Shown here one piece after another: positions 1-6,407 of a stretch of DNA of 11,474 nucleotides. The first letter of the stretch is position 1. Each line of letters starts with the position of its first letter. A model generated the notes under the pieces. That model worked only from the letters and a program-made list of their open reading frames with translations. It had not been told where the DNA came from and ran no database searches. Origin of the DNA: Candidatus Dormiibacterota bacterium (lineage in GTDB: Bacteria > Chloroflexota > Dormibacteria > UBA8260 > Bog-877); contig PKXR01000038.1 of the NCBI GenBank assembly GCA_003133485.1, forward strand, positions 6,411 through 17,884. Direction: 5' to 3'. The position numbers and the translations under genes were made by a program.

Positions 1-206
1 ACCCCGGTATCCCCGCCCCGGACCCGCATCCACCAGGCGCGCATGTATTCGCTAACCGAGGTGGCCACCAGTTCGGGGGCTATCGCTAAAGCTGCCTCCT
101 GCGCGGCGGCCCCAGTCAGCGTCTCGTCGTCCACCATCACCCCGCTCGGCCGCGTGTCGTCCTGGTCCGGGTCCTGTCCTGGCGGCCCGGCACTGGTCGT
201 GGTCAT
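1..206 (-). CDS. Sugar ABC transporter permease, XylH/RbsC-type (N-terminal part only)
   Basis: This is the first 68 codons of a gene that leaves the window at base 1. The ATG at 206-204 overlaps the TGA of the upstream ATPase gene (ATGA), which is typical of translational coupling between ABC subunits. The visible protein is a polar, Asp/Gly/Pro-rich cytoplasmic N-terminus, followed by SEYMRAWWMRVRGGDTG at about residues 51-67. As I recall the family, actinobacterial XylH-like permeases have a similar EYLRxWWxRVRxGDxG stretch just before their first membrane helix. No transmembrane helix is reached before the window edge. Order after a XylF-like binding protein and a sugar-type ATPase fits the membrane subunit of the same importer. 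The ORF is open to the edge and the coupling is seen; the permease identity is inferred from the short motif and context. Confidence 0.78.
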   Translation of the reverse strand, partial: MTTTSAGPPGQDPDQDDTRPSGVMVDDETLTGAAAQEAALAIAPELVATSVSEYMRAWWMRVRGGDTG

Positions 207-1045
207 CCGGGGCCCTGAGCCGCGGTAGCTGACCGCTGAGCGCGGCCGGTTGTCATGTACTCCACTGCCAGCTGACGGTCGAACTCGGAGGCAGGCCCGT
301 TCGCCACCAGGTGGCCGAGGTAGAGGACGGCCAGACGGTCCGCGACCTGGAAGACGTCGTTGAGATTGTGGGAGACCATGAGGACAGTGACCCCCTGTTC
401 GGCCAGCCGCTTGACCAGCCCCAGGACCATAGCTGTCTGAGCCACTCCCAGCGCAGCGGTGGGTTCGTCCAGGATCACCAGTTTGGACTGTGCCATCACC
501 GCTCGGGCCACGGCCACTGTCTGCCGCTGACCGCCAGAGAGAGAGGCCACCGGCTGGCGAATCGAGCGCACCGTGGTGACCGCGAGTGAGTCGAGCGTCT
601 TGCGCGCCGTCAGTTCCATTGTGATTTCGTCGAGAGTTCCCAAGTGCAACGGCTCGTGGCCCAGGAACATGTTCTGAACAATGTCCAGATTGTCACAGAG
701 CGCCAGGTCCTGGTAGACGGTGGTGATCCCGAGGCCGGTGCCCTCCTTGGGGCTGTGCAGGTGGACCGCTCGGCCCTCCCAGAGGACCGTCCCGCCGTCG
801 GGGGGCCAGATGCCGGAGATGGTCTTGATCATCGCCGTCTTGCCGGCTCCGTTGTCACCCACCAGGGCGGTCACTTGCCCCGGTGGCAGAGCGAGGTCGA
901 TCCCCACTAGTGCCTGCACCGGTCCGAAGTTCTTGCAGATACCCCGAAGCTCGAGCAAAGGCCCGCCGTCGCCCGGCGGGGGTGGGGACTCATCGTCCCC
1001 GCCCCTACCGGGTGCCCGGCTTGGGCCAGTCGAGGGAGTCGACAC
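203..1045 (-). CDS. Sugar ABC transporter ATPase, half-size (XylG/FrcA-like)
   Basis: This 280-residue single-domain ABC ATPase would energise import by the adjacent sugar binding protein and permease. Motifs are complete: Walker A GDNGAGKT at 63-70, Q-loop Gln112, signature LSGGQ at 169-173, Walker B LVILDE at 189-194 and switch His226 (VSH). GDNGAGK, PxDGGTVLWEGR and VYQDLALCDNL resemble the carbohydrate-uptake family that includes RbsA, XylG and FrcA. Classical E. coli RbsA/XylG carry two fused ATPase domains of about 500 residues; this protein has one and should act as a homodimer. The start is a GTG at 1045, 25 bases after the binding-protein stop, with no clear Shine-Dalgarno site. A later in-frame TTG (Leu30) just before the conserved LELRG is an alternative, because residues 1-29 are a low-complexity Pro/Gly/Asp tail. 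The 3' end overlaps the permease start. Confidence 0.92.
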   Translation of the reverse strand: MSTPSTGPSRAPGRGGDDESPPPPGDGGPLLELRGICKNFGPVQALVGIDLALPPGQVTALVGDNGAGKTAMIKTISGIWPPDGGTVLWEGRAVHLHSPKEGTGLGITTVYQDLALCDNLDIVQNMFLGHEPLHLGTLDEITMELTARKTLDSLAVTTVRSIRQPVASLSGGQRQTVAVARAVMAQSKLVILDEPTAALGVAQTAMVLGLVKRLAEQGVTVLMVSHNLNDVFQVADRLAVLYLGHLVANGPASEFDRQLAVEYMTTGRAQRSATAAQGPG

Positions 1046-1070
1046 GCTAGGAAAGTTCAGTCAGAAAGAG

Positions 1071-2306
1071 TCAGGGCTTGATTCCAGACTTTTTGCAGGT
1101 ACTGGCGAACGAGCCAGCGCAGAGCTGAAAAGCCGGCACGAAGTCGTCCGCGATGACTGTCGAGTTCATGTTCTTCGCGGTCACCCACTCGGGTGCCAGA
1201 AGAACCGACGGTACCGCCACGTTGTTCACGGTGTCCTCAGTGGTGGAGTTGACGAGAGACGCCGGAGGGGTCTTGCCCGCCCGCAGGTAGACAGCCAGCG
1301 CCACGGCGGCCTGCGCCTCTTCGTAGATGGGCTTGTAGACCGTGCCGCACTGGTACCCGCTGAGCACGTTCTGGAGACCGACCAAAGTCGCGTCCTGACC
1401 AGTGGTCGGGAACGTGTCGGGCTTGATGTGCAACGACTGCAGGTAGCTGATGATCGGAGCGCCGGTCTCGTCGTTCGGGATCACCGCCGAGTTGATGTCG
1501 GAATGGGCCGTGTAGGCCCCCTGGAACTCGGTCAGGGCGTCCGAAGGGGTCCAGGTGCCGGCAGTGTTGGCAACATCAACGTACTTGCCGGACTTGAAGT
1601 AGGGTGCGAGCACCGAGTCGTAGCCCTGGGCGAAGAGAGTGGCGTTGTTGTCGGTGACCGCCCCGTGCATCACCACCACTTCAGGCTTCTTCACGTGCCA
1701 GGCCGCCACACAGGAGACGAATCCCTCGCCGATGAGATGGCCGACCTTGACGTTGTTGAAGCTCACGTAGTACTCACGGCTGCCGCCGAGGGTCAGCCGA
1801 TCGTAGTCGACGACATCCACGCCGTGGCTCTTGGCGTAGTTTTCGATTTCCGCCCCAACACCGGAGTCGAGCGGATCCATGATGATCACCTTGGAGCCCG
1901 CTGTGACAGCCGCCTGGGCATCACTGAGCTCAGTGGCGTCAACGCCTTCAGCGTTCTCAACCGTGATGTCGGATGCCGGCAACCCGGCGGTCTGCAAGGC
2001 CGTGGTCAGGAAGGGTGCATCGAACTCGGTGTAGCGTGCCGAGCTGACTGTGTCCGGCAGGATCGCGGTGATTCCGCCCGTGCCTTCCTTGACGATTGAC
2101 TTGAGGGCCGACATCGCGGAGAAGTTCCGGTTGAACGAACTGGTCGTCAGAGCGCTCGCCGCCGTGGTGACCGCCTTGGCAGGCCTGTTCGCAGCATTGA
2201 CAGTGCCACCGGCGGCGAAAAGTACTGCGGCCAGCGCGGTCACTCCCAGCACTGACTTTCGTGTGGCGCCCACTCGAGGGCTCCAGATCCGAGTTCGACT
2301 TCCCAT
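1071..2306 (-). CDS. XylF-like periplasmic sugar-binding protein
   Basis: A secreted solute-binding protein of 411 residues for a xylose/ribose-class ABC importer. The N-terminus has basic residues up to Lys17, a hydrophobic core at about 19-34 and an AxA-like site (VNA) near residue 38. There is no lipobox, so anchoring is unclear. Two type-I binding-protein lobes follow. Stretches recalling XylF are DYDRLTLGGSREYYVSFNN (167-185), PNDETGAP (277-284) and TGQDATLVGLQ (302-312), with GYQCGTVYKP at 317-326. The DYDR, SFNN and GQD segments are where XylF proteins bind sugar, so a pentose or similar sugar is the likely ligand. E. coli XylF is about 330 residues; the extra length is an N-terminal Ala/Ser/Thr linker and a C-terminal tail. 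Four cysteines (199, 320, 396, 404) could form disulfides. The ATG at 2306 is well supported by AGGAGAGG (2313-2320) six bases upstream. First gene of the sugar operon. Confidence 0.93.
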   Translation of the reverse strand: MGSRTRIWSPRVGATRKSVLGVTALAAVLFAAGGTVNAANRPAKAVTTAASALTTSSFNRNFSAMSALKSIVKEGTGGITAILPDTVSSARYTEFDAPFLTTALQTAGLPASDITVENAEGVDATELSDAQAAVTAGSKVIIMDPLDSGVGAEIENYAKSHGVDVVDYDRLTLGGSREYYVSFNNVKVGHLIGEGFVSCVAAWHVKKPEVVVMHGAVTDNNATLFAQGYDSVLAPYFKSGKYVDVANTAGTWTPSDALTEFQGAYTAHSDINSAVIPNDETGAPIISYLQSLHIKPDTFPTTGQDATLVGLQNVLSGYQCGTVYKPIYEEAQAAVALAVYLRAGKTPPASLVNSTTEDTVNNVAVPSVLLAPEWVTAKNMNSTVIADDFVPAFQLCAGSFASTCKKSGIKP

Positions 2307-2331
2307 GCTTTGCCTCTCCTAACTTTCCAAA

Positions 2332-2343
2332 CGTCTAAAGACG
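2332..2343 (-). repeat. Short inverted repeat in the leader of the sugar operon
   Basis: The arms CGTCT and AGACG are separated by two bases, 26-37 bases upstream of the binding-protein ATG and just before its ribosome binding site. It could be an operator half-site pair or a weak hairpin. Arms of five bases can occur by chance, so the functional claim is weak. Confidence 0.25.
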
Positions 2344-2582
2344 CCCTAACCAAACGCACGCGCACCCCCCACGGGGCTGCGATTCAACCCTCCGAGATCA
2401 GCCGAAGACTCCCCGAACCCTCCCCTGGATGCAGGCCCCTGGGCCCACGAAGTTCACCAGTCCTTAATGGGAGTCCAGCGAAAATCGGCTCACTCGCCGA
2501 CTCACGCTGCAAGCCATCTCGGCAACCGGCCCACCCCTTGATCCGCGGCCGCCCGCCGGCGGCGCCTGCTCGGCCACGCGGC

Positions 2583-2611
2583 AGCATATGTTGTCGCCCG
2601 CAACTTGTCAA
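2583..2611 (-). promoter_or_regulatory. Sigma70-type promoter for the sugar ABC operon
   Basis: On the minus strand a perfect -35 box TTGACA (2611-2606) is followed by a 17-base spacer and a -10 box TATGCT (2588-2583). Spacing is optimal and nine or more of the twelve hexamer bases match consensus, which is rare by chance in such GC-rich DNA. The predicted start is near 2576, leaving about 270 nt of leader before the ATG at 2306. On the plus strand the pentamer TTGTC occurs twice over the spacer and -35 box (2591-2595 and 2605-2609), which could serve as a regulator contact. Confidence 0.72.
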
Positions 2612-2709
2612 TAGCCCGTTGGGGTGATTTTGTTCGGCGGGTTTCGCGCCTCTTTCGGTTCAGCGATCCTGTCCAGCCAGAGCAGCGCTGACCTCTTTGA
2701 ATTCAGCTC

Positions 2710-2723
2710 CACCAGGGCTGGTG
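2710..2723. repeat. 14-bp dyad downstream of the livF-like gene
   Basis: Arms CACCAG and CTGGTG flank a two-base centre. It lies 65-80 bases beyond the end of the HAAT operon. It could form a five-base stem with a four-base loop, but lacks a following T-tract, so it is not called a terminator. It may be a chance palindrome or a protein site. Confidence 0.3.
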
Positions 2724-2788
2724 TCCGGGCTGATCGAGCTGGAAGCCGGGTTGCCGAGCGCACCGGAGAGTGGTCTGGTGCTTGCCGG

Positions 2789-3568
2789 TCACTCCCCTTC
2801 GGGGTCCCCCGTGCGCCGCCTCCCCCCTAAGAAGGTGTCGACGAAGTCGGGGCTCGCGATGAGATCCGCCGGCGTCCCCTCCATCTGGCACTGCCCCCCG
2901 GTCAGTACGTAGGTCCGATCCGAGATGGCCAGCACGGCCCGAGCCCGCTGCTCAACCACCAGAACCGACGCGCCGGTGGCGCTCAGCTGCCGGATGTGGT
3001 CATCGAGCAGGGCCTGGGCCAAGGCCGGCGCCAGGTTGGCAGTCGGTTCATCGAGGATGAACGCCCGAGGCTCCAGCATCAGGACCCGGCCCATGGCCAG
3101 CATCTTGCGCTCGCCCCCGGAAAGCCGGCCCGCTTTTCGGGAGAGCATCTTGGCCAACTGCGGGAACACCTCCAGGACGTGGGTGATTCTCCCCGGGACC
3201 TCACGGACCGGCAACAGGTAGCCACCCATCTCCAGGTTCTCGCGCACGGTCAACGGAGCGAACACATCGTCGATCTGGGGGACGTACCCGACCCCGGCCC
3301 GAGCGGCCGCATCGGGAGCCCAATTGGTGACCTCGGCGCCGTCCCAGAGCACCTTGCCGGAGAGCACGTGGACCACCCCGACCAGCGCCTTGAGCAAGGT
3401 GCTCTTCCCCGAGCCGTTGGGCCCCACAACAGAGACCACCTCACCCGGCGCGACCTGAATGGAGATCTCCTGGACGACGGCCCGCCCGGCGTATCCGGCG
3501 GAGAGCAGCTCGGCCGCCAGCGTTGCTCCCTTGGTAGCAGCTGGGGGAGACCCGGGCTCAGCCGACAA
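2789..3568 (-). CDS. livF: HAAT-type ABC transporter ATPase, LivF-like
   Basis: This 259-residue ATPase is the second nucleotide-binding subunit of the importer encoded upstream. Walker A GPNGSGKS is at 49-56, Q-loop Gln98 (VPQ), signature LSGGE at 149-153 and Walker B FILDE at 170-174. The switch position is Gln207 (VVEQ) rather than His, which is the usual LivF state. GYVPQIDDVFAPLTVRENLEMGGYL also matches the LivF pattern. The likely start is TTG at 3568, with AGAGG six bases upstream; it overlaps the end of the LivM-LivG fusion gene by 11 bases, suggesting coupled translation. The tail after residue 248 (GGRRRTGDPEGE) is short and charged. It is the last gene of the operon. The symbol denotes family; the transported compound need not be a branched-chain amino acid. 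Confidence 0.93.
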   Translation of the reverse strand: MSAEPGSPPAATKGATLAAELLSAGYAGRAVVQEISIQVAPGEVVSVVGPNGSGKSTLLKALVGVVHVLSGKVLWDGAEVTNWAPDAAARAGVGYVPQIDDVFAPLTVRENLEMGGYLLPVREVPGRITHVLEVFPQLAKMLSRKAGRLSGGERKMLAMGRVLMLEPRAFILDEPTANLAPALAQALLDDHIRQLSATGASVLVVEQRARAVLAISDRTYVLTGGQCQMEGTPADLIASPDFVDTFLGGRRRTGDPEGE

Positions 3569-5375
3569 GGTAGGCCTCTACGACCTCGGCATGGCCCCGC
3601 AATTCGGCCATGGTCCCCTCGGCCAGGACCCGGCCCTCGGCCATAACGATCACCGGATCGCAGAACTCGTCCATAAAGGCGAGCTCGTGCTCCACCAAGA
3701 GGATGGTCATGCCGTCGGCACACAGCGCCTGCAGGCTCTTGCCGATCTTGCGGGCCAGGGTCGGGTGGATCCCCGCCATGGGCTCGTCGAGGAGCAGCAG
3801 CTGCGGCCTGGCCATCAGCGACCGCATGATCTCGACCAGTCGGCGTTGCCCGCCGGAGAGGTTGCCCGCGTAGGTGTCGGCATCGTCGACCAGGCCGAAT
3901 TGATCCATCAGCTCTCTGGCCACCTCCACGGCGGCCAGCTCCTCCTTCCCCCAATAGCGGCGGCCGCGCAAAGAGCCTCGGAAGGAGTCGCCTCGCTGGT
4001 CTGGGACCGCCGAGAGCAGGTTCTCGATCACCGTGAGGCGCTTGAACTCGCAGGCCAACTGGAACGTGCGCACGATTCCGGCCCGGGCCCGCTGGTAGGT
4101 CGGCTTGCCGGTCACATCCTGCCCCTGGTACAGAATCCGGCCTTCGGTCGCCTTGACCGTGCCGGCCAGGGCTGACAGGAGAGTCGACTTACCCGCCCCA
4201 TTGGGCCCGATGAGCCCGGTCAGTCGTCCGCGAGCCACGCTGATGCTCACCCCGTCCACTGCCTTCAGGCCGCCGTAGGTAACCCCGACCCCTTCGGTCG
4301 AGAGAATCGGCCCTTGTCTATTTCGGGCCTCGGCTGACAGGGCAGGGCTGCTAGGCCCGGGCCGGGGCAGCCCCGAGGTGGCGGCGCCGCCCGCCCGGGC
4401 GGCCCGGGCCTGGGCCCTGGCGTAGATCCGCCGGCGAGGCTCCGGGATGATCCCCTGGGGACGAAACCAGAGGAAGCCGACGATCAGAAGTCCGATTGCC
4501 ACCCACTGCAAAGCTGGGATCAGACCGGGCGCGCCGAGGGACGAGGGGATGAAGCGGCTTGCCTCCTCAAAGCCGAGCGGCACCAGCACCGCTCCCAAGA
4601 TCGCGCCCTTGTGGTTGCCTAGTCCTCCGATGATTACCGCCGCGAACAAAACGATGGTCTCGGCGTAGCCCCAGGCACCCGGTGACCAGAGCGTGATGAA
4701 GCCGACCAAAACCCCGCCCGACAGGCCGGCGGCCATGCCGCCCAGGACCAGCATCGCGGTGCGCAGACTGAGCAAGTCCTTGCCCAGCGCATCGGCGACC
4801 GGGCTGTTGTCGCGCATCGCCCGGAGGCTGCGGCCGTAGGGGGACTCAGTGATGCGGCGGAACAGGAAATAAACGGCGACCGCGAGCAGAGCTGCTACCA
4901 CGCCGTAGCCCCACTGATAGGTCTGACTCTGCGGATTGATCAGGTTGTGCAGTGGTTGCGGGACGATGGAGAGCCCGGCTGCACCATTGAAAAGTGGGAC
5001 GAAGTTGTTCACTAGGAGGTTGGCCATGACCGCGGTCACCAAGAGCCCGATCGCCGCCACCTGGCCCGTGAGTCGCCTCCCGACCAAAAGGCTGAACGGC
5101 AGGGCCACCAGGCCTCCCGCGATTGCCGCCCCGATCCAGGGGATGGGGAATGGCAGTCCCAGCCCGCCGATGTAAGTCTGGAAGCCACCGTTGGCGGTAT
5201 CCGGTGGCAGCGACAATACGGCCGCCGTGTAGGCCCCCGCCGCCTGAAAGATGATGTAGCCGAAGTTGCTGACGCCGGACACCCCGAACTGCATCGAGAG
5301 ACCAAGACAGGCGATCGCGTCCACCCCTCCGTAGACCAAGAGATTGGCGAGGTAGAAAAGCGTGGCCTGACTCAT
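3558..5375 (-). CDS. HAAT-type ABC permease-ATPase fusion (LivM-LivG)
   Basis: A 605-residue fusion of an integral-membrane permease and an ABC ATPase. Residues 1-310 are a LivM-like permease with about eight to ten hydrophobic segments, a cytoplasmic coupling loop at about 174-200 (ESPYGRSLRAMRDN, then DALGKD), and a closing FRPQGIIPEP motif at 304-313. A linker rich in Ala, Arg, Pro and Ser spans about 314-355. The LivG-like ATPase follows: Walker A GPNGAGKS at 390-397, Q-loop Gln439 (TFQL), signature LSGGQ at 506-510, Walker B LLLLDE at 526-531 and switch His563 (VEH). All catalytic residues are present. The ATG at 5375 has only a weak AGGA about ten bases upstream. It lies 75 bases below the LivH-like gene and overlaps the livF-like gene. 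LivM-LivG fusions are known in this superfamily but are less common than separate subunits. Confidence 0.94.
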   Translation of the reverse strand: MSQATLFYLANLLVYGGVDAIACLGLSMQFGVSGVSNFGYIIFQAAGAYTAAVLSLPPDTANGGFQTYIGGLGLPFPIPWIGAAIAGGLVALPFSLLVGRRLTGQVAAIGLLVTAVMANLLVNNFVPLFNGAAGLSIVPQPLHNLINPQSQTYQWGYGVVAALLAVAVYFLFRRITESPYGRSLRAMRDNSPVADALGKDLLSLRTAMLVLGGMAAGLSGGVLVGFITLWSPGAWGYAETIVLFAAVIIGGLGNHKGAILGAVLVPLGFEEASRFIPSSLGAPGLIPALQWVAIGLLIVGFLWFRPQGIIPEPRRRIYARAQARAARAGGAATSGLPRPGPSSPALSAEARNRQGPILSTEGVGVTYGGLKAVDGVSISVARGRLTGLIGPNGAGKSTLLSALAGTVKATEGRILYQGQDVTGKPTYQRARAGIVRTFQLACEFKRLTVIENLLSAVPDQRGDSFRGSLRGRRYWGKEELAAVEVARELMDQFGLVDDADTYAGNLSGGQRRLVEIMRSLMARPQLLLLDEPMAGIHPTLARKIGKSLQALCADGMTILLVEHELAFMDEFCDPVIVMAEGRVLAEGTMAELRGHAEVVEAYLVG

Positions 5376-5450
5376 GAGGCCGGTTCCTGGGCTTCCGCAC
5401 GGGCAGGACTGCTGACCCCCTGCTGAATCACTGGACCAGAACCCACAGCG

Positions 5451-6323
5451 TTAGCCGATCGCCCCTGCGTTGAACAGTCCCCGCGGCCGGACCGCCAGAA
5501 TCACCAGGAGGATGACGAAGGCCGTCACATATTTGTAGTCCGAGGTGATGAACACGGCGCTCACCTCGGTCGCGACTCCGATGACCAGTGCGCCCAGCAT
5601 CGCGCCATAGGGCTGGCCGGGCCCCCCGAGGAACACCGCAGCGAGGATGAGGACCAAGAAAAGGTCGGCACTCGTGGCCCCGAAACTGCCTGAATTGATG
5701 GCGAAAGTCGTGCCAGCGACACCGCACAAGGCGCCCGTGATTAGGCACGCCAAGGTCACCACCCGATCGGTCCTAATCCCGCAGTTCCGGGCTAGCGTCC
5801 GGTCGGCGGCGGTCGCCCGCATAGCCTTGCCGAAACGGGTGTAGCGCAGCATCAGATGGAGGCAGACCATAAAGGCCAGGCTGAGACCGATGATCACCAA
5901 TTGCACGACGGTCAGAATCAGTCCGCCGAATATGACAGTCGCGCCCTGGCTCATCGTGTAGGAGACGTTGGTGGGCCCCTCGATCGCCTGGACGAGGAAC
6001 TCGATGATCAACAGCACGCCCAGCGACACGATCACCACCGCAGTTGGGGATGTTCCGCGGCGCTGAAACGGCGCGTAAATGTACTTGTTGATGACCAGCG
6101 AGAGGAGTGCCCCGGCCACTGCTGCACCCACCATCGCCAGCCACACCGACTGGCCCGTCTGATTCATGAGGTAGGCGACGTAGGCGCAGGCGATCATCAC
6201 CGACGCGAATGCCAAGTTGAGCACGCCGGTCACCCCGTATTGCACGGTGAAACCGACGGCGGAGATGGCCAATACCGAGGCGGTGACGATGCCGAATCCG
6301 ATGGAGGCTAAGAAAAGGCTCAT
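5451..6323 (-). CDS. livH: HAAT-type ABC permease, LivH-like
   Basis: A 290-residue polytopic membrane protein, the usual length for LivH. Hydrophobic segments lie at about 5-27, 33-53, 60-79, 95-114, 129-158, 187-208, 220-255 and 264-278. The coupling loop that contacts the ATPase is at 161-183, with RFGKAMRATAAD and the ARNCGI turn. GVTGVLNLAFASVM (30-43) is the characteristic early helix, and the protein ends with the VRPRGLF motif (278-284). It should pair with the LivM half of the fusion to form the translocation pore. The ATG at 6323 lacks a good Shine-Dalgarno site: AGGA is 13-16 bases upstream. A strong hairpin lies between this gene and the binding-protein gene, so expression may be set below that of the binding protein. 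Substrate cannot be read from sequence. Confidence 0.93.
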   Translation of the reverse strand: MSLFLASIGFGIVTASVLAISAVGFTVQYGVTGVLNLAFASVMIACAYVAYLMNQTGQSVWLAMVGAAVAGALLSLVINKYIYAPFQRRGTSPTAVVIVSLGVLLIIEFLVQAIEGPTNVSYTMSQGATVIFGGLILTVVQLVIIGLSLAFMVCLHLMLRYTRFGKAMRATAADRTLARNCGIRTDRVVTLACLITGALCGVAGTTFAINSGSFGATSADLFLVLILAAVFLGGPGQPYGAMLGALVIGVATEVSAVFITSDYKYVTAFVILLVILAVRPRGLFNAGAIG

Positions 6324-6350
6324 GTGGAGGAAGGTTTTCCTGCCGCGCAG

Positions 6351-6387
6351 TAGACCGGGCGGGGCGGCGTTCGCCCCACCCGGTCTA
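6351..6387 (-). repeat. Strong intercistronic hairpin between binding-protein and permease genes
   Basis: The outer stem is a perfect 9-bp inverted repeat, TAGACCGGG (6351-6359) with CCCGGTCTA (6379-6387). After one C-A mismatch (6360/6378) an inner 6-bp stem follows, GGGGCG (6361-6366) with CGCCCC (6372-6377), closed by a five-base loop. No T-run follows on the minus strand (ACTGCGCGG comes next), so it is not a full intrinsic terminator. In many ABC operons a hairpin here protects the upstream binding-protein mRNA from 3' decay, or gives partial termination. That role is inferred. Confidence 0.8.
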
Positions 6388-6407
6388 GATTCATCCTGAG
6401 GTATTGG

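Larger units (their letters stand above)
2307..2788. other. Intergenic region between the HAAT operon end and the sugar operon start
   Basis: These 482 bases hold no convincing gene: the short open frames have no family features and no good start sites. The segment contains the sugar-operon promoter candidate (2583-2611) and, on the transcribed minus strand, its long leader (about 2576-2307). Below the livF-like stop there is a 14-bp dyad at 2710-2723 (CACCAG, GG, CTGGTG), but no T-run follows it on either strand, so I cannot name an intrinsic terminator for the HAAT operon. A second dyad (TCGGC, 6 nt, GCCGA) is at 2485-2500, within the leader. Confidence 0.6.

Noticed and set aside
720..2099. 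459-codon open frame on the plus strand
   Set aside because: It lies antisense to two well-supported ABC genes and crosses their junction. Its translation is Arg/Gly/Val-rich without family motifs, as expected for a mirror frame in GC-rich DNA.
2384..2611. 75-codon open frame in the sugar-operon leader
   Set aside because: It begins inside the -35 box of the promoter candidate, so most of its start would not be transcribed; no ribosome binding site or family similarity.
2710..2723. Intrinsic terminator for the HAAT operon
   Set aside because: The dyad has at most a 5-bp usable stem and no T-tract on either strand, so only a repeat is reported.
3250..3954. 234-codon open frame on the minus strand overlapping the LivG half and LivF
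   Set aside because: It is an alternate frame of two verified ATPase genes on the same strand; composition is Arg/Gly/Pro-rich and no motif is present.
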